A stretch of DNA of 9,652 nucleotides from CAZMCT01 sp964564785 (GTDB taxonomy: Bacteria; Planctomycetota; Phycisphaerae; UBA1845; Fen-1342). Both the position numbers and the translations under genes were made by a program. The DNA lies in assembly GCA_964564785.1 (NCBI GenBank), contig CAZMCT010000135.1:1-9652 (forward strand), read 5' to 3'. How positions within the stretch are numbered: the stretch's first letter is position 1; every line of letters starts with the position of its first letter. Shown here one piece after another: positions 1-5,921 of the stretch. A model generated the notes under the pieces. That model did not search any database. It had not been told where the DNA came from and saw nothing but the letters and a program-made list of their open reading frames with translations.

Positions 1-23
1 CCCCTAGGCCGCCCCGCCGCCGC

Positions 24-968
24 TCAGCGTCCGGGGGCCGTCGCGGGCGGCGAACCCGCGTCCGCGTGCAGGGCGCGCGAGTAGAACCCGGCGACCCGCG
101 CGAGCAGCTCGCCGCGGGCCTCGAACGCCACGCTCAGATGCCCCGCCCCGGGAACGAGCCAGTATTCCCGGGGCTCGCCGGCCGCGTCGTACAACTCGCG
201 GGCGAGCTCGGGGAAGCAGATCTCGTCCCGTTCCGCTGCGATCACCAGCAGCGCCCGCGGGCTGATTCGCCCGACCACGTCGATCGGGTCGTAGCCGTCC
301 GAGATGGTGACCGCGGCCAGGAGCCGGGCCAGCCCGTCGATCCCCACCAGGCGTCGGGCGTGCCGAGCCGCGATCCGCCGGTAGCTGCTGAAGGCCGACT
401 CGGCCACGACCGCCCGCACGTCCGGCCGTTCGGCGGCCACGACGACCGCGACAGCGCCGCCCAGCGACTGCCCATACGCCAGCAGCGGCAGGTCGCGAGC
501 CTCGGGTCGGCCGGCGGCATAGTCAACGGCCGCGTGCCCGTCGCGGATCGTGCCGGCCCGCGTGACGCGGCCCTCCGACCGGCCGTAGCCGCGATAGTCA
601 AACATGAGCACGTGGTAGCCGAGCCGCGGGAGCCAGTCGATCAGGCCGACATGGCCGGTCACGTTGGCCGCGTTGCCGTGGAAATGTACGACGATGCCGC
701 GCGCGGTCCCTTCGGCCGGCAGCCACCAGCCATGGAGTGCCAGCCCGTCGGATGTACGGAACGTAACGTCCTCGTGCCGCAGCCCGTAGTCGGCCGGCTG
801 GTCATAGATCTCGCGGTTGGGGTAATAGAACTTGCTGTCCAGGCCCACGAACTTCAGATACCCGGCCGCCGCGGCCAGGGCAAGCAGCCGCACGGTCCAG
901 CGGAACCGCCGCTGTCGCCACCAGCGGGGACGGGGCGCCGCCGGCCCGAGTGAGACCGTCTCGGTCAT
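24..968 (-). CDS. Membrane-anchored alpha/beta hydrolase (serine hydrolase, S33/BEM46-like)
   Basis: A 314-residue serine hydrolase of the alpha/beta-hydrolase fold. Residues about 25-41 form one hydrophobic segment after an Arg/Trp-rich N-terminus, so the enzyme is probably anchored in the inner membrane with the catalytic domain outside the cytoplasm. The oxyanion-hole motif HFHGNAAN is at 95-102 and YRGYGRSEG at 125-133. The nucleophile elbow is GQSLGG with Ser168, and the likely acid and base are Asp248 (ERDE) and His277 (GAGHLS). The family contains esterases, peptidases and thioesterases, so the substrate cannot be named. The start has only a weak ribosome site (GGTGA very close to the ATG), and a perfect hairpin lies directly upstream. 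The gene follows the dockerin gene on the same strand after 66 bases and may be read through from it. The call is firm at family level only. Confidence 0.9.
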   Translation of the reverse strand: MTETVSLGPAAPRPRWWRQRRFRWTVRLLALAAAAGYLKFVGLDSKFYYPNREIYDQPADYGLRHEDVTFRTSDGLALHGWWLPAEGTARGIVVHFHGNAANVTGHVGLIDWLPRLGYHVLMFDYRGYGRSEGRVTRAGTIRDGHAAVDYAAGRPEARDLPLLAYGQSLGGAVAVVVAAERPDVRAVVAESAFSSYRRIAARHARRLVGIDGLARLLAAVTISDGYDPIDVVGRISPRALLVIAAERDEICFPELARELYDAAGEPREYWLVPGAGHLSVAFEARGELLARVAGFYSRALHADAGSPPATAPGR

Positions 969-972
969 CGTT

Positions 973-991
973 CACCGGTTGAAGACCGGTG
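973..991. repeat. Perfect hairpin, REP-like, before the hydrolase gene
   Basis: The arms CACCGGT (973-979) and ACCGGTG (985-991) pair perfectly around a 5-base loop. No T-run follows on either strand, so it is not a classical terminator, although it could end the dockerin transcript or mask the hydrolase start at 968. Its CCGGT-spacer-ACCGG design resembles the hairpin at 4281-4302, which suggests a dispersed extragenic repeat family. That link is an inference. Confidence 0.45.
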
Positions 992-1010
992 CCACACCTG
1001 CACGGGGTGC

Positions 1011-1042
1011 CGCATCAGCTCGCAGGGTTGCGCATCAGCTCG
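1011..1042. repeat. 12-base direct repeat at the end of the dockerin gene
   Basis: CGCATCAGCTCG occurs at 1011-1022 and again at 1031-1042. The second copy contains the dockerin gene's stop codon (TCA on the plus strand at 1035-1037). The 20-base period suggests a small tandem duplication of the gene's 3' end. The first copy lies in the 66-base gap before the hydrolase gene. Confidence 0.4.
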
Positions 1043-3329
1043 ACAGCAGCATGACGAAGCCGTTGATGTCACTGAAGTCGAGCACGTTGTCGCCGTTCAT
1101 GTCGCCGAGCAGGACCGGGTCGGCGTTGGGATATTCGAGCGCGTAGGCCACCGGGTTCGCCAGCGCCAGCACGAAGGGATTGATGTCGTCGAACCCGACC
1201 GTGCCGTCGTTGTTCAGGTCGCCCGGGATGCCGATCGGAATCCGCCACGCCCCGCGGCCCTGCGTGGCCGCGATCAGCCGGCCGCGGCCCGGCTCCAGCC
1301 GCAAGTCGATCACGCACGCGTTCGGCAGGCCCACGCCGTAGCGGTGCCAGCCCGTGCCGTCGAAGATCGAGCGGTAAACGCCGTCGTCGGCCCCGGCGTA
1401 GAGCACCGGCAGCCGGCCCCGGACGTCGACCGCGACGGTGTTCACCGGGATGTCGGGCAGGTCGCCCGCCAGCAGCTCCCAACTTGCGCCGCCGTCGATG
1501 CTGCGGCGCACCTGCTCGTGTCCGAAAGCCGCGACCGCCAGGTAGACCGTCAGCGGCTCGGTCGGGTGGACGAACAACTCGCGTGTACAGCGCGGCCAAC
1601 CCGGGATGTCCGACGCGATCAGCGTGAAGCTCGTGCCGCCGTTGTCGGAGCGCTGGATGCGGCCGCTGTTGGTGGCGGCGTAGATCACGTTCGGGTTCGA
1701 CGGCGCGATCGCGAGCGAACGGATGGCGCCGGTGCCGCCGGTCAGGTCGGGGGAGATCGCAGTCCAGTTGGTCCCGCCGTCGATGCTGCGGTAAAGCCGG
1801 TGCGTGCCGTAGAACATCCGGTTGGAGTTGTTCGGCTGGATGAGATAGGGCGGCAGGAAACAGTTGCGGTCGGAGCCGTTGATGCCGTTGCCGCTGTAGT
1901 TGTAGGTGGTGCCGCCGTCGAGCGAGCGGTAGAGGTTGCCGGTGCCCTGGTACTCGACGAACGAGCGCAGGGGGTTAGCCTGGTCGATCTGCGTCCAGCC
2001 GCCGTCGCCGCCGAAGACCTGCGTCCACAGCACGCCCGGGGCATTGCGGCGGTTCGAGCCGTTGTCCTGCGTGCCGCCCAGCAGGTACTCGACCTGCGTC
2101 GGGTGCGTCGAGAGCCCGGCGTAGAACTGGATCACACCGAGCCCGTTGTTCAGCGCGATCCAGGAGTTGCCCAGGTTGTCCGTGCGGTGCACGCCGCCGT
2201 CGTCGCCGACCACCAGCCGCCCGGCCGCATCCCACGCCGCGGCGTGCATGTCCACGTGCGGCGGCGTGACGTAGTTCCATGAACCGCCCGAATCGGTCGA
2301 ACGGACCAGGTCCAGCCCGCCCATGAACACCGTGTTCGCGTTCGTCGGCTGTACGGACACGACCGAGAGGTACCACCCGTACGTGGCCTGGATGCTGCCG
2401 ACCGGCAGCGAGCTCCAGGACGCGCCGTGATTGTCGCTGCGCCACGCGCCGAGCGTGCCGCCGCCGCCGCCGTTCGCGTCGGCGCTGTGTGCGATCAGCG
2501 TGTAGAGCCGCGCCGGATTGCTCGGCGCGACCGCGAGGCTGATCCGCCCCACGAACTGACTCGGCAGGCCGCCGGCGAGCTTGCTCCAGCTCGCCCCACC
2601 GTCGACCGTCTTGTAAATCCCGTTCTCGGGCGCGCCGAAAATATGGCCGATCCCGGCATACAGCACGTCCGGGCTCGTCGGGTGCATCGCCAGGTCCGTC
2701 GCGGCCTGGTCCGGCAGACCGTTCAACATCTGCGACCACGTCAGCCCGCCGTCGTCGGAGCGGAACACGCCCACCGGACCGTTCGCGCCGGGGTGGTTCT
2801 TGGCCGCGGCCAGCGCCGGGAAGCCGCCCGCCCGCGCCACCGCGACATACACGGTCTGCGGGTTGGTGGGGTGTACGAGGATCCGGGCGATCGTGCGGCC
2901 GCCGAACTCCGCTTCGCCCAGGTGGGTCCACGTTTGGCCGCCGTCGACCGACTTGTAAATCCCCAGCCCATAGCGGCTGTGGTTGGCGTAGTTCGCCTCG
3001 CCCGTGCCGGCGTAGATGATGCTCTCATTGGTCGGGTCGAGCGCCAGCGCCCCGATCGCCAGGTTCGGCATCTGGTCGGTCAGCGGTGTCCAGCTCGCGC
3101 CCCCGTCCGTCGTCCGCCACACGCCGCCGTCCGCCCCGCCCACGTAATAGCGGTTCGCGTCGGTCGGGCTGCACACCACCGCCGACACGCGGCCCGTGTA
3201 GCTCCCGTTGCTGACCGGCGCCGGGCCGAGGTCCTGCCAGTCGACGGCCAGCGCGGCCGCGGGCGCCAGCAGCAGGGCGGCCAGTCCTGTGGCCCGCGCG
3301 CGGTGGTGCATGCAACGCGTGCCGCTCAT
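1035..3329 (-). CDS. Secreted VPS10/BNR-repeat beta-propeller protein with C-terminal dockerin
   Basis: A 764-residue exported protein. A signal peptide is visible (start to about residue 28, hydrophobic core, cleavage after ALA). Residues about 30-698 form a sortilin/VPS10-like or BNR propeller with about 12 Asp-box motifs of the form S/T-x-D-x-G-x-S/T-W/F, for example near 73, 127, 191, 241, 299, 346, 384, 469, 516, 562, 611 and 655. Residues 702-764 are a dockerin type I domain with two calcium-loop repeats (DLNNDG at 704-709 and DMNGDN at 743-748). Dockerins bind cohesins or serve in surface attachment; propellers of this type include sialidase-like and xyloglucanase-like enzymes, but I see no catalytic signature, so a binding role is equally possible. 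The ATG overlaps the upstream stop as ATGA and has a GGGGGTG ribosome site (3334-3340), which indicates translational coupling. An in-frame ATG at 3311 is an alternative start. Confidence 0.9.
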   Translation of the reverse strand: MSGTRCMHHRARATGLAALLLAPAAALAVDWQDLGPAPVSNGSYTGRVSAVVCSPTDANRYYVGGADGGVWRTTDGGASWTPLTDQMPNLAIGALALDPTNESIIYAGTGEANYANHSRYGLGIYKSVDGGQTWTHLGEAEFGGRTIARILVHPTNPQTVYVAVARAGGFPALAAAKNHPGANGPVGVFRSDDGGLTWSQMLNGLPDQAATDLAMHPTSPDVLYAGIGHIFGAPENGIYKTVDGGASWSKLAGGLPSQFVGRISLAVAPSNPARLYTLIAHSADANGGGGGTLGAWRSDNHGASWSSLPVGSIQATYGWYLSVVSVQPTNANTVFMGGLDLVRSTDSGGSWNYVTPPHVDMHAAAWDAAGRLVVGDDGGVHRTDNLGNSWIALNNGLGVIQFYAGLSTHPTQVEYLLGGTQDNGSNRRNAPGVLWTQVFGGDGGWTQIDQANPLRSFVEYQGTGNLYRSLDGGTTYNYSGNGINGSDRNCFLPPYLIQPNNSNRMFYGTHRLYRSIDGGTNWTAISPDLTGGTGAIRSLAIAPSNPNVIYAATNSGRIQRSDNGGTSFTLIASDIPGWPRCTRELFVHPTEPLTVYLAVAAFGHEQVRRSIDGGASWELLAGDLPDIPVNTVAVDVRGRLPVLYAGADDGVYRSIFDGTGWHRYGVGLPNACVIDLRLEPGRGRLIAATQGRGAWRIPIGIPGDLNNDGTVGFDDINPFVLALANPVAYALEYPNADPVLLGDMNGDNVLDFSDINGFVMLLSS

Positions 3330-4156
3330 CGTGCACCCCCTTTGGCCCGCACTTCAAACGTGAGCGTCGCGTTGTAGACCGCCCAGTCCGCGCCGGGGTC
3401 GCCGACCAGCGGTTCCGCATGGTGCAGCTCGACCCGCCACACCCCCGCCTCGCTCAGCGGGAAATAGCCCGAGCCGCCCGCGTCCGAGAAGAAACTCGCC
3501 GTCCTGCCCGTCGCGACGTGCGTGGCCTGCACGTGCAGTCCCGCGACCTTCGCACCGTCAATGTACGTCACCAGCGGCAGATCGCTGCCGGGCGGCGCCG
3601 CCGTCGGATCCAGCAACGGCAGCAGCTCGACCCCCTGCCCGGTTTTCGCCACCGCCAGCGCCGAGCCGGCCGCATCGGTTCCGGCCCGCACCAGCGTCTT
3701 GGCCGACGCGATGTGCCGCACCCGGAGCTTCTTGTCCGGCGCGACCTCCGCCAGGTTGCGCGTCGCCGGCGACGGCGGTACGGTGTCTTTCAGATACGCA
3801 CGCAGCTCGGCCGCCGTCAGATCGATGATGGCCGGACGTCGATCAATGCCGATCACCGTCACGCCGGCGTGCTTCACCTCCACCGCCACGAAGTTGTCAC
3901 CCGCACGGGCCGGTCGCACGTCGTGGCGGTTCTCCTGCGTCGGCCCGCCACGCACCAGCATCCACGCGATCTCTTCTGCGGGCCACGCGGTCGGCTGCGC
4001 GTCCTTGGTGGCCCCTGTCAAGAAACGCAACTCGACCGACTCGCCCGCGCCGACCGTGTGCCGGTTGGGCTCCAGAAACAACGTCGTGGGCGGCGCGGCG
4101 CTCGCCGCCGTGACCGCCAGAATCGGTGTCAGCCATCGGAGTGGGGTAAGAAGCAT
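3326..4156 (-). CDS. Secreted DUF4198-like protein
   Basis: A 276-residue exported protein resembling DUF4198, a domain of periplasmic proteins sometimes linked to metal uptake. The signal peptide is residues 1-20 or so (LTPILAVTAASA, then APP). The N-terminal part has the family's opening, a Pro/Asn 'LEPNRHTVGAGESVELRF' stretch near 28-45. The C-terminal part (about 174-270) has the LLP-x-DP, D-G-x-x-V-A-G, 'SDAGGSGYFPLSEAGVW' and W-R-V-E-L-H-H elements typical of the family's immunoglobulin-like second half. I chose the ATG at 4156 because AGGAGG lies 5 bases upstream; an in-frame ATG at 4180 has no comparable site. It is first in the operon and its stop overlaps the dockerin gene's start. 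The His-rich HH near 245 could bind metal, but this is speculative. The family call comes from the overall pattern, not a search. Confidence 0.75.
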   Translation of the reverse strand: MLLTPLRWLTPILAVTAASAAPPTTLFLEPNRHTVGAGESVELRFLTGATKDAQPTAWPAEEIAWMLVRGGPTQENRHDVRPARAGDNFVAVEVKHAGVTVIGIDRRPAIIDLTAAELRAYLKDTVPPSPATRNLAEVAPDKKLRVRHIASAKTLVRAGTDAAGSALAVAKTGQGVELLPLLDPTAAPPGSDLPLVTYIDGAKVAGLHVQATHVATGRTASFFSDAGGSGYFPLSEAGVWRVELHHAEPLVGDPGADWAVYNATLTFEVRAKGGAR

Positions 4157-4161
4157 GGCTG

Positions 4162-4167
4162 CCTCCT
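4162..4167 (-). promoter_or_regulatory. Ribosome binding site fixing the DUF4198 start
   Basis: AGGAGG on the minus strand, 5 bases before the ATG at 4156. It decides between this start and the upstream in-frame ATG at 4180. Confidence 0.75.
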
Positions 4168-4184
4168 GAATGCGCCCCATACTT

Positions 4185-4212
4185 ATCGTAAGGCTTGCGC
4201 GCCCAAGGACAA
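4185..4212 (-). promoter_or_regulatory. Possible sigma-70-type promoter for the DUF4198/dockerin operon
   Basis: On the minus strand TTGTCC (4212-4207) is followed after 16 bases by TACGAT (4190-4185), both four-of-six matches to the classical boxes. Transcription would start near 4178 and give a leader of about 22 bases that includes the AGGAGG. Planctomycete promoters are poorly defined, so this is tentative. Confidence 0.3.
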
Positions 4213-4280
4213 AATGTGTAAATGATCGCCGGGCCCCCGCGCGTCCCCGGGCAAGCCGGCCGGGCCCGCATGTATAACAG

Positions 4281-4302
4281 GCCGGTGAAAACGGGGACCG
4301 GC
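4281..4302. repeat. Hairpin in a REP-like sequence
   Basis: GCCGGT (4281-4286) and ACCGGC (4297-4302) pair around a 10-base loop that contains AAAACGGGG. The stretch AACGGGGACCGGCACC resembles extragenic repeats of the GGGGAC-x-GGCACC type that I associate with REP elements in several GC-rich phyla. That resemblance is from memory and unverified. Confidence 0.4.
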
Positions 4303-4444
4303 ACCGTGAAAAAGCGGACAGACAACCGGAGCAGTGGCCGTAGGCGCCACCGTGATGGTGAGTTGGCGCGGAGCCGGCTCACTTTCTCAACGAGCCGATA
4401 AGTATCCGTAAAAAAAGCCTTAGAGCGGCTATCAGAACCCTTCA

Positions 4445-4465
4445 TGACAGGCCGCCGGCCTGTCA
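4445..4465. repeat. Perfect 9-base-arm hairpin
   Basis: TGACAGGCC (4445-4453) and GGCCTGTCA (4457-4465) pair perfectly around GCC. It sits 4 bases before the terminator-like hairpin on the plus strand. With no T-run directly after it on either strand, it could be an operator, a repeat, or a structured part of an RNA. Confidence 0.55.
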
Positions 4466-4469
4466 CCTG

Positions 4470-4503
4470 ACCGACCGGAGGGCGGTCCCCCGGTTGGTTT
4501 TCT
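4470..4503 (+). terminator. Rho-independent terminator-like hairpin on the plus strand
   Basis: ACCGACCGG (4470-4478) pairs with CCGGTTGGT (4490-4498) with one G-U pair and an 11-base loop, followed by TTTTCT and, 10 bases on, TTTTT. The T-run is on the plus strand only. No plus-strand gene precedes it, so it would end an unannotated transcript starting within the gap, or be a chance hairpin in GC-rich DNA. Confidence 0.4.
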
Positions 4504-4568
4504 GGGGCGTTTTTATGCTTGTGCGGCGCTTTTGCCCGGCACGGCTGCTTTCGGGACCCGTTCGCGAT

Positions 4569-5165
4569 TCACTTCCCGCGCAGCCGAGCCAGTTCCGCTC
4601 GCACCTCTTCCGCGTGCCCCTGCGGAACGACCTTCGGCCAGTGGTATGCAATCCGGCCCGCGGGATCGATCAGGACCGTGCTTCGTACCACGCGGGAGCT
4701 CTCCGCCGTCTGCACGGCGGCCCCATACTCCGCCATCACCCGCCGGTTCGGGTCCGCCAGCAGGCGCACCTTCAGATTGAAATCCCGCGCGAACTGTTGG
4801 TGCCGCTCGACCGGATCGGGGCTGATCCCCAGCACCACGGCATCGAGCTGCTCGAATTCCGGGTGCGTCTTCGTGAATTCCTGCGCCTCACACGTGCACC
4901 CCGGAGTTCCGTCGGCCGGGTAGAAGTACAGCACCACCCATTTCCCGCGCAAGTTGGCGAGACGCACCGGCCGGCCGTCCTGGTCCGGCAGCGTGAAATC
5001 GGGCGCTGGCCGGCCGACGAGTGTCGAACTACCGCCGGCCTCGCCTTCAACCCGAGCAGCGGAAGAGTTCGACGTGCACCCTGCGATTCCGGCCGTGATC
5101 GACAGCAGCGCGGCGATTCCTCGCCAAAGTGAAATGCAACGCATGGCTTTTCCTTGTTCGCGCAC
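4569..5165 (-). CDS. Lipoprotein peroxiredoxin, Bcp/PrxQ type
   Basis: A thiol peroxidase of the AhpC/TSA superfamily that would reduce hydrogen or organic peroxides outside the cytoplasm. From the GTG at 5165 it has 198 residues. A lipoprotein signal ends in the lipobox I-A-G-C with Cys30, and a short Ser/Gly linker follows. The thioredoxin-fold domain spans about 50-195: PDFTLPDQDG (55-64), the active site PADGTPGC with peroxidatic Cys90, and the conserved Arg161 in RSTVLID. The usual Bcp resolving Cys five residues after Cys90 is Gln here, while a Cys lies at position 92, making a C-x-C. Two starts are plausible: GTG at 5165 with GGAGG 7 bases upstream, or ATG at 5144 with AAGGA 6 bases upstream, which gives a more typical signal peptide. 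It lies 45 bases after aat on the same strand, with its own -10 box. Confidence 0.9.
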   Translation of the reverse strand: MREQGKAMRCISLWRGIAALLSITAGIAGCTSNSSAARVEGEAGGSSTLVGRPAPDFTLPDQDGRPVRLANLRGKWVVLYFYPADGTPGCTCEAQEFTKTHPEFEQLDAVVLGISPDPVERHQQFARDFNLKVRLLADPNRRVMAEYGAAVQTAESSRVVRSTVLIDPAGRIAYHWPKVVPQGHAEEVRAELARLRGK

Positions 5166-5190
5166 GTTACCACCTCCGCCAGTACCGACG

Positions 5191-5196
5191 ATTATA
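5191..5196 (-). promoter_or_regulatory. Consensus -10 box for the peroxiredoxin gene
   Basis: An exact TATAAT on the minus strand in the 45-base gap after aat. It would start transcription near 5184, about 20 bases before the GTG. No good -35 box stands 16-18 bases upstream, so the promoter may depend on an activator. It is notable because A/T-rich words are rare in this GC-rich window. Confidence 0.4.
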
Positions 5197-5210
5197 GGCG
5201 GTCCTCGTCC

Positions 5211-5834
5211 TCAGACCGGGCCGCGCTCGTCGGGCTCGCCCCCGCCGGAGAATCGGCAGGGCAGATCCAGCGCCGCCCGCAGTCGCCGGAGATACTCCCG
5301 GCGCGGAATCTCGACCGCCCCGAAGCGCGCCAGGTGCTCCGTCCGCCACTGCGTGTCCAGCAGCGCGAACCCCCGGGTTCGCAAGCGCTCGACCAGCGCC
5401 ACCAGCGCGACTTTCGACGCGTCCGGGACGCGCGTAAACATCGACTCTCCGAAAAACGCGCCCCCCAGCGCCACCCCGTACAGACCACCCGCCAGCTCGC
5501 CCCCCTGCCAGCTCTCCACGCTGTGCGCATACCCACGCGCGTGCAGTTCGCCGTACACCCGCGCGATCTCAGGCGAGATCCAGGTCCCCTCCGGCCGGTC
5601 CGCGCAGCCGGCCAGCACCCGCGCGAACGCGGTGTCCACGCGCACCTCGAACTTCGCGCGCCGAATCGTCTGCCGCAGCGACCTCGGGATCTTGAACGCG
5701 TCCAGGGGGAAGATGCACCGCGGGTCCGGGCTGAACCAGTAGATCCGCCCATCCCAATGTGCCATCGGGAACGCACCGAGGCGGTACGCCTTGAGCACCA
5801 GCTCCGGAGTCAGCGACGGCCTGCGCGCGGACAT
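5211..5834 (-). CDS. aat: Leucyl/phenylalanyl-tRNA--protein transferase
   Basis: Transfers Leu or Phe from aminoacyl-tRNA to the N-terminus of proteins that begin with Arg or Lys, marking them for ClpS/ClpAP degradation (N-degron pathway) in the cytoplasm. Family signatures occur in order over 207 residues: LTPELVLKAYRLGAFPMA (8-25), WFSPDPR (33-39), PEGTWI (81-86), AHSVESW (103-109), GGLYGVALGGAFFGESMF (116-133) and ASKVALVALV (139-148). LLDTQ (158-162) holds the Asp and Gln of the E. coli 'DCQ' catalytic motif, and GAVEIPRREYL (172-182) closes the domain. It is slightly shorter than the E. coli enzyme (234). I chose the ATG at 5834 because family homology begins there; the frame stays open further upstream but into ispA's coding region on the other strand. 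Its ribosome site is weak. It is divergent from ispA across 87 bases. Confidence 0.95.
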   Translation of the reverse strand: MSARRPSLTPELVLKAYRLGAFPMAHWDGRIYWFSPDPRCIFPLDAFKIPRSLRQTIRRAKFEVRVDTAFARVLAGCADRPEGTWISPEIARVYGELHARGYAHSVESWQGGELAGGLYGVALGGAFFGESMFTRVPDASKVALVALVERLRTRGFALLDTQWRTEHLARFGAVEIPRREYLRRLRAALDLPCRFSGGGEPDERGPV

Positions 5835-5886
5835 GTGTCGGCCCGAAAGTGCTTCCCGGACCGCCCTCCAAATGCGATCCCTGGCC

Positions 5887-5915
5887 TTTTCACCCGGCCG
5901 CTGTGAATCTATGCT
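5887..5915 (+). promoter_or_regulatory. Possible promoter for ispA-dxs, giving a leaderless message
   Basis: TTTTCA (5887-5892), 17 bases, then TATGCT (5910-5915), each a four-of-six match. The -10 box ends 6 bases before the ispA ATG at 5922, so transcription would begin at or next to the start codon. The lack of a clear ribosome site before this ATG fits. Confidence 0.3.
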
Positions 5916-5921
5916 GTCGGG

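Larger units (their letters stand above)
4179..4422. repeat. Two-part inverted duplicate flanking the hairpin cluster
   Basis: ATACTTATCG (4179-4188) is the exact reverse complement of CGATAAGTAT (4396-4405), and TAAGGCTT (4189-4196) of AAGCCTTA (4415-4422). In the left copy the parts touch; in the right copy they are 9 bases apart and in swapped order, so this is not one simple inverted repeat. The left copy overlaps the predicted promoter, so CGATAAGTAT may be a protein-binding or promoter word read in both directions. Confidence 0.4.
4157..4568. other. 412-base gene-free region rich in inverted repeats
   Basis: No credible reading frame is present; the short frames here lack codon bias and homology-like motifs. 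It contains the likely promoter of the DUF4198 gene at its left edge, a GC palindrome-rich block (about 4227-4268), a TATAAC box on the plus strand (4273-4278), hairpins at 4281-4302, 4374-4397 (CGGCTC/GAGCCG), 4445-4465 and 4470-4498, and a run of seven A at 4410-4416. Both flanking genes are on the minus strand, so the plus-strand terminator-like hairpin at 4470-4503 is unexplained by the genes. It could hold a small RNA or REP-type repeats. Confidence 0.6.

Noticed and set aside
66..953. Long plus-strand open frame opposite the hydrolase gene
   Set aside because: Antisense shadow caused by high GC; the protein has no fold-like pattern, while the minus strand has full hydrolase motifs.
1344..2282. 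Plus-strand open frame of 312 residues inside the dockerin gene
   Set aside because: Antisense shadow of the repeat-rich propeller; the regular pattern reflects the Asp-box repeats on the other strand.
4227..4270. tRNA or riboswitch in the GC palindromes upstream of the DUF4198 gene
   Set aside because: I could not find a cloverleaf, a T-loop word or a known riboswitch core; the pairing there is explained by GC-rich palindromic sequence.
3897..4466. Minus-strand frame crossing the intergenic region into the DUF4198 gene
   Set aside because: It has no ribosome site and overlaps a better-supported gene in another frame; its C-terminal half is a frame-shifted reading of DUF4198.
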